Below are positions 1 to 5,760 of a stretch of DNA of 6,998 nucleotides, in pieces. The position numbers were made by a program, and so were the translations under genes. The notes below the pieces were generated by a model. The model saw nothing but the letters and a program-made list of their open reading frames with translations. It did not search any database and had not been told where the DNA came from. How positions within the stretch are numbered: position 1 is the first letter of the stretch; every line of letters starts with the position of its first letter. Source of the stretch: Chitinophagaceae bacterium (GTDB lineage Bacteria; Bacteroidota; Bacteroidia; Chitinophagales; UBA10324); assembly GCA_023251195.1 (NCBI GenBank), contig JAHEZG010000143.1, forward strand, positions 2,298 through 9,295, given 5' to 3'.

Positions 1-566
1 TTGTCAATTTTTTCGAGTTGTTCTTTCAGTAATGAAATCTGATACTTCACAATCCGCCGGTCGGTTTCAATTTCTTTTTCGCCGGGGCCGCGCATTCCTA
101 TTCCTCCTTTCTGTCTTTCTAAGTGAGTCCACAAACCTTTTAATCGCGGCAATAAATATTGCAACTGCGCCAGTTCAACCTGGGCCTTTGCCTGAGCGGT
201 CATTGCCCGGCTGGCAAATATGTCAAGAATGAGATTGCTTCGGTCGAGCGTTTTAATTTTTATTTCCTTTTCAATGTTTCTGATTTGCGAACCGCTCAAA
301 TCATCATCAAAAATTACAAGGTCAATTTGTTTTTCTTCTACATAAGTTTTTATTTCCTGCAATTTTCCAGAGCCAATAAAAGTTGCACTGTCGGGCGATT
401 TGAGGCGCTGTGTAAATCTTTTAATGGTGGTGGCGCCGGCAGTTTCGGCCAGAAATGATAATTCATCCATGAACTCTTCCACCTGCTCTTCCTTTTGCCC
501 GGGAAGAATGAGGCTCACTAAAATTGCACGCTCTTCACGATGTGTTGATTTGGGTACTAACGACAT
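1..566 (-). CDS. hflX: GTPase HflX, N-terminal 188 residues (C-terminal part beyond left edge)
   Basis: HflX is a translational GTPase-family protein that binds the large ribosomal subunit and splits stalled or hibernating 70S ribosomes. The frame is open from ATG at 566 to the window edge; an in-frame TAA lies two codons upstream of that ATG, so the start is secure. Visible parts are the N-terminal HflX domain (about residues 13-110, with the typical IGSGKL at 64-69 and DDDLSGSQIRNIE at 87-99), then the ASRAMTAQAKAQVELAQLQY helix region (119-138) and the diagnostic glycine-rich GMRGPGEKEIETDRR (157-171), followed by the start of the coiled linker. The G1-G4 nucleotide-binding motifs lie outside the window, so GTPase competence cannot be checked here. 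It is transcribed leftward from its own promoter at 599-628, with a leader of roughly 25 nt. The family call is firm because the glycine-rich block matches the HflX consensus almost completely. Confidence 0.95.
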   Translation of the reverse strand, partial: MSLVPKSTHREERAILVSLILPGQKEEQVEEFMDELSFLAETAGATTIKRFTQRLKSPDSATFIGSGKLQEIKTYVEEKQIDLVIFDDDLSGSQIRNIEKEIKIKTLDRSNLILDIFASRAMTAQAKAQVELAQLQYLLPRLKGLWTHLERQKGGIGMRGPGEKEIETDRRIVKYQISLLKEQLEKID

Positions 567-598
567 TTGTTATTCAATTGATAAATAAAAATTACGGT

Positions 599-628
599 CA
601 AAGATATTTTCAGGAAGGGGAAATCAAA
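599..628 (-). promoter_or_regulatory. Bacteroidota-type -33/-7 promoter for hflX
   Basis: Read on the minus strand, TTTG (628-625) is followed after 18 bp by TATCTTTG (606-599). This matches the Bacteroidota primary sigma consensus of a -33 TTG/TTTG and a -7 TAnnTTTG; the -7 element is an exact match. Transcription would start near position 592, giving a short leader of about 25 nt to the hflX ATG at 566. Spacing is near the low end of the usual range. Seen directly in sequence; activity is inferred. Confidence 0.7.
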
Positions 629-633
629 CTTTA

Positions 634-696
634 TTAGTTGTTAGGTAACGATTAAGCAGTCAGGAATTGAAATGGAATAACGATTGGATGAATGAG
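634..696. repeat. possible degenerate 7-bp-periodic spacer sequence
   Basis: The spacer between the divergent hflX and lipoprotein genes can be parsed into loosely related 7-mers starting at 634, for example TTAGTTG then TTAGGTA, followed by units such as AGCAGTC and AGGAATT. The style resembles the clearer block at 5703-5758 read on the other strand (TTAGCAG, CAGGCAG). The match is weak in AT-rich DNA and may be chance. No gene or clear rightward promoter is visible in 629-763. Confidence 0.25.
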
Positions 697-763
697 AAAA
701 ATGAATCGTTGAAACCTTTAATGAAAAGATTAGTAGAATGGTGCTCACGCTTTTTCGCCTCCT

Positions 764-1813
764 ATGTTGTCTCTTCGCCCGTACCTTTTTATATTTTTTA
801 TTTCATTTTGCGGGTGCAAAAAATTACAACAATTAAATCCACAATTTCATCCTGAATGGCTCGCGCCGATTGCCAATACGAGTGTTACCCTCGAAACTCT
901 TTCGTTGCTCGACAGCACACAGTTCACCCGAAAAATTCCTTCTCTTGATTTAGGATTTCCAACCGGCATAACATTTAATGTTCCGGCTTTGTATTTTTCT
1001 CATCTCGGTCCTTATCCCTTGGTTATTTCTGACTGGATAAAAGAAATTCAGGTTCATTCGCTTGATTTAACTATTGCTCTTACCAATTCTTTTCCGATTA
1101 AAATCGGGGCGGGTACTCTTATCGTTATCCGCAATACAGCTGATACTTTAAACAATCAGAATATTATTTCACAGCATGTTATGGCCAATGATATTTTGCC
1201 GGGTGAAACTTTCACATTCAATGTGATTTTGAATGATCAGGTAATAAACGATTCTGTATTTTTTTATCTCGATAAGTTTAATTCCCCCGCTAAAAACAAT
1301 GTCACATTCACCAATTCGCCAACCTTCATCAAAGTCAGTTTAAATATTCTGTCTGTTGATCAGATTGAATTTTATCACGATAAAACAAAATCCATCCATG
1401 ATACTTCTGCTTTTTCTTTTAACAGTAAAACAACTACTCAGGCGGTTGACGATTCAACCATTGAAGGAAAATTAATGGTTTATCTTGATAATGCTTTTCC
1501 CGTCAATTCGGTTTTTCAGGTTTACTTTTTAGATGATACACGGCGGATAGTTATTGACTCGCTTTTCGAAAACGCAATAAATCTTTCAGCAGCCACTACT
1601 GATTTAAAAGGTTCACCAATTTCTATTCAGCACTCTGCTGAATCCGTTGTAATCAGCACATTGCATTCACAAAAAATAAAACTGGCAAAATATGCGGTTG
1701 CTTCACTTGAACTGGATACTTACAACCTATCCTCATCAGTAATAAAGGCCAATCAAAATACTTATCTGGCTATTCAGATTGTGGGTGATTTGAAAATGAA
1801 TTTTCATTTATAA
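764..1813 (+). CDS. predicted cell-envelope lipoprotein with two similar beta-rich domains
   Basis: I do not recognise a named family. The 349-residue product begins with a short lipoprotein-type signal: a hydrophobic stretch at 7-15, then Cys16-Gly17-Cys18-Lys-Lys; Cys18, preceded by Gly, is the better candidate for lipidation. Next comes a PEWLAPIANTSVTLETLSLLD segment (30-50), an opening seen in many Bacteroidota surface lipoproteins (from memory). The rest is beta-rich and Asn/Thr/Ser-rich, with no catalytic motif. Two sections look alike, about 96-178 and 233-340: each has a hydrophobic strand leading into N-[SA]-F-P-[IV] (108-112 and 243-247) and then another hydrophobic strand. The ATG at 764 is the only ATG after an in-frame TAG at 734 that gives a signal peptide. 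The barrel gene starts 9 bp after its stop, so the two are likely one transcript and may form an envelope complex. Function unknown. Confidence 0.85.
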   Translation: MLSLRPYLFIFFISFCGCKKLQQLNPQFHPEWLAPIANTSVTLETLSLLDSTQFTRKIPSLDLGFPTGITFNVPALYFSHLGPYPLVISDWIKEIQVHSLDLTIALTNSFPIKIGAGTLIVIRNTADTLNNQNIISQHVMANDILPGETFTFNVILNDQVINDSVFFYLDKFNSPAKNNVTFTNSPTFIKVSLNILSVDQIEFYHDKTKSIHDTSAFSFNSKTTTQAVDDSTIEGKLMVYLDNAFPVNSVFQVYFLDDTRRIVIDSLFENAINLSAATTDLKGSPISIQHSAESVVISTLHSQKIKLAKYAVASLELDTYNLSSSVIKANQNTYLAIQIVGDLKMNFHL

Positions 1814-1822
1814 ACTAAAAGC

Positions 1823-3247
1823 ATGAACGGGAATAAAATAATTTTTGTAACGCTTTTATTTTTTCAGATTGAATTGTGTGCTGAAAATTCGCTGGCACAA
1901 ATTAATTTTTCACAATTTCAGAATCAGCATACTTTCTCTCAGGCATCGCAATACATGCCTTCATTCATTGGTGAGGGTGTCAGAAAATACAAGATAACTT
2001 TTTTCGATTTTTATGGCGGTGTTTCAAATTCAACCTTTTCGCTGGCGGCAATAAATAAACTGAGTGCCACTGCTAAATGGTCTGATAAAACATCGGATTC
2101 AATTGTAAATAATCTTAAAGCAGAAAATACTTTTTATGCCGGTGGCAACATTTCGTTATTGCATATTTCGTTGAACATAAAAAACAAAAGCAAGAATAAA
2201 TTTTTATCATTTGCCGGTGGCTTGCGAGAAAGGGTGGATATGAATGCCCTGTACAGTCGCAATTTGGTTTCGCTTTTATTAAAAGGCAACAAACAATTTG
2301 CCGGTGAAAATGTAAGCCTGAGCCCGCTATCAGTTAATTTTTTACAGTGCACCGATTATTTTTTCGGAATGAAAACCCTGTTGAGTTTAAAAGTTGGTAA
2401 AAAAACTTTATTGAAATTAAAACCGGCCTTTCAGATTCATTATTTAACAAGCATGGCCAATGTGTATACCGAAAATTCGGATTTTTCATTGTACACCCAG
2501 GAAGAAGGAAGGGAGTTGCAGATGAACTACAACTATAATTTGTACATCACTTCGCCCGGAGAGAACATTGGACTCCGTGGAATATTCGGACAGATAAAAA
2601 CTAAAGACATCACCAAAAATTTATTTCGTTGTATTGGACATGGAAAATCAATTGACATTGGTTTTGGTGCAGATGTAAATGATTGGATAAAAATTAATAT
2701 GGCATTAACTGATATTGGTTCCATTTCATTTAAAAAACAATCCGTGAAATATGCAGGTGGAGGCGAAATAAAATTTGATGGATTCATTACCAGTTATACT
2801 GAAACACAAAACAATTTTAAAAGCCAGGCCGATTCAATGCTTATGCTTCTAAATCCAACCGTAGAAACTGCTGCGTATAAAGTTCCGCTGGCAGCAAAAT
2901 ATTTTAGTAATGCTTCTTTTAATTTTTTAAAGAAGAGAAAGAAAAACGGTATGGTTTATTTCCGTCATACCTTTAATATATCTTATGTTCAAGGGTTTAA
3001 ATACTATCTTAACACAAGCAAAACTCCTCTCCTTGCACTTGGCTATAATTACAGCATCGGAAATATTGTGAATGCAGGAATTAACACTTCGCTGGGCGGA
3101 ACAAATGGAAAAACCACCGGAGCCAACCTTTCATTTCAATTGGGCAATTATCAATTGTGGTTCAACTCAAACAATCTGCTTCCGCTCATTGATAAAAAAA
3201 ATGCTCGCGGATTGGATGGCGCTTTTGGAATGGGGATTGAATTTTAA
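1823..3247 (+). CDS. outer membrane beta-barrel protein, DUF5723-like
   Basis: The 474-residue product has a signal peptide (Lys5, hydrophobic core 6-18, probable cleavage near SLA-Q at 23-26) and otherwise alternating hydrophobic/polar strands with Gly- and aromatic-rich turns, as expected for a transmembrane beta barrel. It ends in Phe after GMGIE, the usual C-terminal aromatic signature for insertion by the BAM machinery. The IDIGFGADVNDWIKINMALTDIGSISF region (277-303) and the NSNNLLPLIDKKNARG...GIEF ending (448-474) resemble the Bacteroidota family DUF5723, whose members are uncharacterised outer membrane proteins; this assignment is from memory of the family pattern. The gene follows the lipoprotein gene by 9 bp, with an A-rich leader instead of a Shine-Dalgarno site, suggesting co-transcription and perhaps coupled translation. 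It converges on paaG with 26 bp between the stops. No enzymatic motif is visible; a channel, assembly or surface-anchor role would be a guess. Confidence 0.85.
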   Translation: MNGNKIIFVTLLFFQIELCAENSLAQINFSQFQNQHTFSQASQYMPSFIGEGVRKYKITFFDFYGGVSNSTFSLAAINKLSATAKWSDKTSDSIVNNLKAENTFYAGGNISLLHISLNIKNKSKNKFLSFAGGLRERVDMNALYSRNLVSLLLKGNKQFAGENVSLSPLSVNFLQCTDYFFGMKTLLSLKVGKKTLLKLKPAFQIHYLTSMANVYTENSDFSLYTQEEGRELQMNYNYNLYITSPGENIGLRGIFGQIKTKDITKNLFRCIGHGKSIDIGFGADVNDWIKINMALTDIGSISFKKQSVKYAGGGEIKFDGFITSYTETQNNFKSQADSMLMLLNPTVETAAYKVPLAAKYFSNASFNFLKKRKKNGMVYFRHTFNISYVQGFKYYLNTSKTPLLALGYNYSIGNIVNAGINTSLGGTNGKTTGANLSFQLGNYQLWFNSNNLLPLIDKKNARGLDGAFGMGIEF

Positions 3248-3273
3248 CAAAGCCAAAAATTTTGTATGGTAAT

Positions 3274-4056
3274 TTATTCTCCTTTAAACAATGGCTTTCT
3301 CTTTTCAATAAAAGCAGTTACGCCTTCCTTGTTATCATAACTGTTGCCTGCGATTTCCTGACAGTAACTTTCATATTCTAACATTGATTCTAAATCAGAA
3401 TTAAAAGAGCGGTTCAGCATTTTCTTAATCAAGCCAATTGCTTTTGTTGGAGCACCTGAATAGTAATCAGTGAATTTTTTTATTTCAATGTCTAACTCTT
3501 CGGCTTTAACTACTCGGTTTACCATTCCCATTTGCAATGCATCGGCTGCGGAAATTTTTGTTCCCATGCTGGAGTATTCAAAAGCTCTTGCCAGTCCAAC
3601 CACTCTCGGTAAAAAGAATGATGAACCCGAATCGGGAACCAAACCAACATTTATAAATACTTCAATAAGTGTTGCGTTTTCAGCAGCAATAATTACATCA
3701 CATGCCAGTGCGATTGAGCAACCTGCACCAGCAGCCACACCATTCATGCGACAGATAATTGGTTTCGGCATATTGCGCATGGCGCGAATAATGGGGTTGT
3801 ATCTTTTGTCGAGCGATTCTTTAAAACTCCGGTTTCCAGCAGCAGCAGCGGCTTTCAAATCCTGGCCGGAACAAAATGCTTTTCCTGCACCTGAAAGTAC
3901 CACTACTCTCACTTCTTTATTTTTTTCTGCTTCCTTCAGAGCATCCTGCAATTCAAAACTCATTTCATCATTGAATGCATTGTATACATCAGGTCGGTTA
4001 AGAGTGATGGTTCCCACTCCATCTTTTATTTCAAGCAGAATTGTGTTGAAAGACAT
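3274..4056 (-). CDS. paaG: enoyl-CoA hydratase/isomerase family protein, PaaG type
   Basis: The 260-residue product is a crotonase-fold enzyme closest to PaaG, which in phenylacetate breakdown isomerises ring-1,2-epoxyphenylacetyl-CoA to the oxepin-CoA and can also act on unsaturated acyl-CoAs. Visible hallmarks: TLNRPDVYNAFNDEM (18-32), the first oxyanion-hole segment AFCSGQDL (60-67), the second one NGVAAGAG (105-112), and GLVPDSGSSFFLPR (138-151), whose Asp142 corresponds to the aspartate implicated in PaaG catalysis. The C-terminus YDNKEGVTAFIEKRKPLFKG is typical of PaaG, and length matches the family. The usual Gly-Gly after PDS/PDC is Gly-Ser here. The frame extends 28 codons further upstream to 4140, but that extension is not family-like and a promoter candidate sits inside it, so the ATG at 4056 is preferred. 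No other paa genes are in view, so the enzyme may serve general fatty-acid or aromatic acyl-CoA metabolism; strict substrate is uncertain. Confidence 0.9.
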   Translation of the reverse strand: MSFNTILLEIKDGVGTITLNRPDVYNAFNDEMSFELQDALKEAEKNKEVRVVVLSGAGKAFCSGQDLKAAAAAGNRSFKESLDKRYNPIIRAMRNMPKPIICRMNGVAAGAGCSIALACDVIIAAENATLIEVFINVGLVPDSGSSFFLPRVVGLARAFEYSSMGTKISAADALQMGMVNRVVKAEELDIEIKKFTDYYSGAPTKAIGLIKKMLNRSFNSDLESMLEYESYCQEIAGNSYDNKEGVTAFIEKRKPLFKGE

Positions 4057-4076
4057 AGTTTGATTTTTTTCGTGGC

Positions 4077-4104
4077 CGAAAATAAGTTCAATTTTTTTAG
4101 ACAA
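4077..4104 (-). promoter_or_regulatory. candidate -33/-7 promoter for paaG
   Basis: On the minus strand TTG (4104-4102) is followed after 17 bp by TATTTTCG (4084-4077), a 7-of-8 match to the Bacteroidota -7 element TAnnTTTG. A start near 4070 would leave a leader of about 14 nt before the ATG at 4056 and would exclude the longer reading frame beginning at 4140. In DNA this AT-rich such a match can arise by chance. Confidence 0.4.
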
Positions 4105-4164
4105 CTCTGAATAAATTATTTTCATATTAATTTTCAGCAACTACTTTCGTTGAAAATAAAACGA

Positions 4165-5061
4165 ATGAATATTTCACCTTCGCTTGCAAAAAAAATTTCG
4201 GCCTACACCACTTTAGCTGCAGCATTTTTAGCCGGCAGAAATGAAGCCGATGCACAAATTATTTATACCGATGTAAATCCGGATACCACTTTCACACAAA
4301 ACAATAGTTTGTATAGTCTTGATTTGAATAACGACGGCCAGGCTGATTTCAGGATAGGTATGATAAAATATACAGGCTTTATTTCGGCAGTGGCAGCAGC
4401 GGGGCCAGTAGGAAATTCTGTGATGGGATATGCAACCACTTTTAGTTCCACTTCGCTGTATTTAGCAAAAGCCCTTGCCAATGGCGATACAATAAATTCC
4501 AATCAGCAATGGGCGCCTTGTAATTCAGCAAATTTTTCTGCCACAAGTTCTACCTCTTCCAGCTTCAGTGCTTCTATGATTATGGGGGCTGATGTTCAGG
4601 TTTATTCATTGGTAATAGGCAACTGGCTTGGTGTGCACGATAAATTTTTGGGGTTAAAATTCAAAATCGGCACTTCAAATTATTATGGTTGGGCGCGATT
4701 GGATGTTGATACCGCCAACTGGGCCTTTACGGTTAAAGATTATGCCTACAATGCTGAAGCCGACAGCCAGATTTTAGCCGGCCAGATTTACCCCACAAAC
4801 AATGCTGAAATAACGGAACACGAAAATGATTTGTATAAAATTAAAACTGTAAATAATTTGCTGTTTCTATCATTAAACAGCAACGAATACATTGGTTCGG
4901 TTCTTTCAATTTATAGTATCTCCGGCCAAGAAATAAGAAGAGAAGAATTAATGGATATTGAAACTCCCTTGAAATTACGATCGCTTGGAAAAGGTGTTTA
5001 CTTGGTTAAAGTTGTGAATGGTCAAAAGCAACAGGTTAAAAAAGTAGTTGTCAATTACTGA
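4165..5061 (+). CDS. secreted protein with T9SS type A C-terminal sorting domain
   Basis: The 298-residue product looks like type IX secretion cargo. Residues 1-30 form a signal peptide (Lys9-Lys10, hydrophobic 13-23, probable cleavage at ADA-Q 28-31). The mature start QIIYTDVNPD is followed by DLNNDGQADF (53-62), which has the D-x-N-x-D-G-x-x-D spacing of an EF-hand/dockerin-type calcium loop. A Ser/Thr-rich low-complexity stretch lies at 122-138, and a YYGWARLDV...W...VKDYAYN...I.AGQ block at 173-207 is typical of a recurrent Bacteroidota secreted family (from memory). Residues about 222-298 are the sorting domain: VLSIYSISGQEI (246-257), LGKGVYLVKVVNG (274-286) and a basic ending QQVKKVVVNY, matching the type A pattern removed or anchored at the cell surface. 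The frame can extend to a TTG at 4150, but ATG 4165 gives the better signal peptide. No enzymatic motif is seen. It is divergent from paaG and ends 2 bp from the opposing gene. Confidence 0.88.
   Translation: MNISPSLAKKISAYTTLAAAFLAGRNEADAQIIYTDVNPDTTFTQNNSLYSLDLNNDGQADFRIGMIKYTGFISAVAAAGPVGNSVMGYATTFSSTSLYLAKALANGDTINSNQQWAPCNSANFSATSSTSSSFSASMIMGADVQVYSLVIGNWLGVHDKFLGLKFKIGTSNYYGWARLDVDTANWAFTVKDYAYNAEADSQILAGQIYPTNNAEITEHENDLYKIKTVNNLLFLSLNSNEYIGSVLSIYSISGQEIRREELMDIETPLKLRSLGKGVYLVKVVNGQKQQVKKVVVNY
4828..5058 (+). other. T9SS type A C-terminal sorting domain (coding segment)
   Basis: This is the part of the secreted protein gene that encodes residues 222-298, the export signal read by the type IX translocon. 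It shows the usual two-strand-turn plan: a hydrophobic strand ending in SISGQEI, then the GKGVYLVKV strand and a final Lys/Val-rich strand. The segment implies that PorU/SprA-type machinery is encoded elsewhere in the genome. Confidence 0.85.
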
Positions 5062-5067
5062 TATCAG
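5058..5067. other. 10-bp palindrome CTGATATCAG shared by two convergent stop codons
   Basis: The perfect palindrome contains the TGA of the rightward secreted-protein gene (5059-5061) and the TGA of the leftward membrane-protein gene (5066-5064), separated by TA. It is too short and lacks a flanking T tract on either side, so it is not a convincing intrinsic terminator. Confidence 0.6.
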
Positions 5068-5711
5068 AACGACAATCGGAATGCAACCACCTGCAACATA
5101 AAACCAACAAAGTATCCGAGATACAGATCAGCATCTTTGTGTGCGTTAAGAATTAAACGACTGGTTCCTACTGCACCCGCAATTATTGCAACAAGCATTA
5201 ATGATGGAACAATATCATGGGCCGAAAAAAATGCGTTGCCAAATGCAAGACCAAGCAGTGCGCCCATGCCTGTTGCATGCAAACTTATTTTCCGAAAAAG
5301 ATTTATTACAAAAGCTGCGCTTGCCGATAAACATGCGCCAAGCATAATAACACTCAGTAATAATGGATCGCCGCTGTTACGGAAAACTGAAAAAGTCCAG
5401 ATGTAAAAAACCAATGTGCTGATGTAAGGAATGATTCGCTCCTTAGCATCGTCCATAATAAATGATTTTATAAATCCGAGTTGATACATGACCAATAAAC
5501 TGAAAACCGGAAACAGAAATGTGTTCAGAAAAACCTTGAGTATCGGAATCCAGGTATAAGCACCATAGTTGCCAAACAAAAACGGATTGGTATAAATGAC
5601 CAAGGCAAACGAATAAGTCGGAAGCAACAACGGATGAAATGCGTAGGTAAAAAATTTAGCCGCAGCCTTTATTGGAGTGGTCAATGGAGAAAATGGATGG
5701 TGAATTGTCAA
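5064..5711 (-). CDS. polytopic membrane protein with degenerate PAP2-phosphatase-like motifs; TTG start uncertain
   Basis: The product is up to 215 residues and strongly hydrophobic, with about five to six predicted membrane segments (roughly 23-41, 56-78, 96-111, 116-136, 147-162, 168-182, 196-211). The C-terminal half has SRLILNAHKDAD (184-195), which fits the third signature of the PAP2/acid phosphatase superfamily, SR-x5-H-x3-D, exactly. ISLHATG (142-148) sits where the PSGH signature should be, and DDAKERIIPY (87-96) may stand in for K-x6-RP. PAP2 enzymes dephosphorylate lipid phosphates or pyrophosphates at the membrane; with two altered signatures, activity here is uncertain. No ATG or GTG is available before Met75: the frame opens with a stop at 5723-5721, so initiation must be at TTG 5711 or TTG 5684 (Leu10). 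The later one avoids coding through the repeat block. It lies 49 bp downstream of rpoN on the same strand and is probably co-transcribed with it. Confidence 0.75.
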   Translation of the reverse strand: MTIHHPFSPLTTPIKAAAKFFTYAFHPLLLPTYSFALVIYTNPFLFGNYGAYTWIPILKVFLNTFLFPVFSLLVMYQLGFIKSFIMDDAKERIIPYISTLVFYIWTFSVFRNSGDPLLLSVIMLGACLSASAAFVINLFRKISLHATGMGALLGLAFGNAFFSAHDIVPSLMLVAIIAGAVGTSRLILNAHKDADLYLGYFVGFMLQVVAFRLSF

Positions 5712-5758
5712 TTGTGAATTTTAAAACTGCCTGCTGCTAACTGATTACTACATATTGA
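5703..5758. repeat. degenerate heptanucleotide-periodic repeat between rpoN and the PAP2-like gene
   Basis: From 5703 the plus strand can be read as eight consecutive 7-mers with gradual change: AATTGTC, AATTGTG and AATTTTA at 5703-5723, then units such as CTGCTAA and CTGATTA at 5731-5744, ending at 5758. It fills the entire rpoN-to-membrane-gene spacer and overlaps the first codons of the longer version of that gene. Such degenerate 7-bp-periodic spacers occur in intergenic DNA of some Bacteroidota (from memory); copy number in this genome cannot be judged from the window. Confidence 0.5.
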
Positions 5759-5760
5759 CT

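Noticed and set aside
32..588. Three overlapping plus-strand frames of 62-99 codons
   Set aside because: They lie antisense to hflX, whose protein matches the family throughout; their translations look like shadow sequence.
667..855. A 62-codon plus-strand frame overlapping the start of the lipoprotein gene
   Set aside because: It has no recognisable features, and its end overlaps the lipoprotein signal peptide in another frame. A frameshifted longer N-terminus was considered, but the lipoprotein signal is complete from 764.
3248..3273. Possible bidirectional terminator between the barrel gene and paaG (CAAAAATTTTG)
   Set aside because: The symmetry is pure A/T apart from its ends, with almost no loop, so a stable hairpin is unlikely.
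3470..4063. A 197-codon plus-strand frame
   Set aside because: It is wholly antisense to paaG, which is conserved along its length; long shadow frames are expected opposite such genes.
4057..4140. Longer N-terminus for PaaG
   Set aside because: The extra 28 residues are not family-like, and a promoter candidate lies inside them.
4150..4164. TTG start for the T9SS cargo protein
   Set aside because: The ATG at 4165 yields a normal signal peptide with an A-rich leader; TTG adds only five basic residues.
5137..5406. An 89-codon plus-strand frame
   Set aside because: It is antisense to the PAP2-like membrane gene and has no features of its own.
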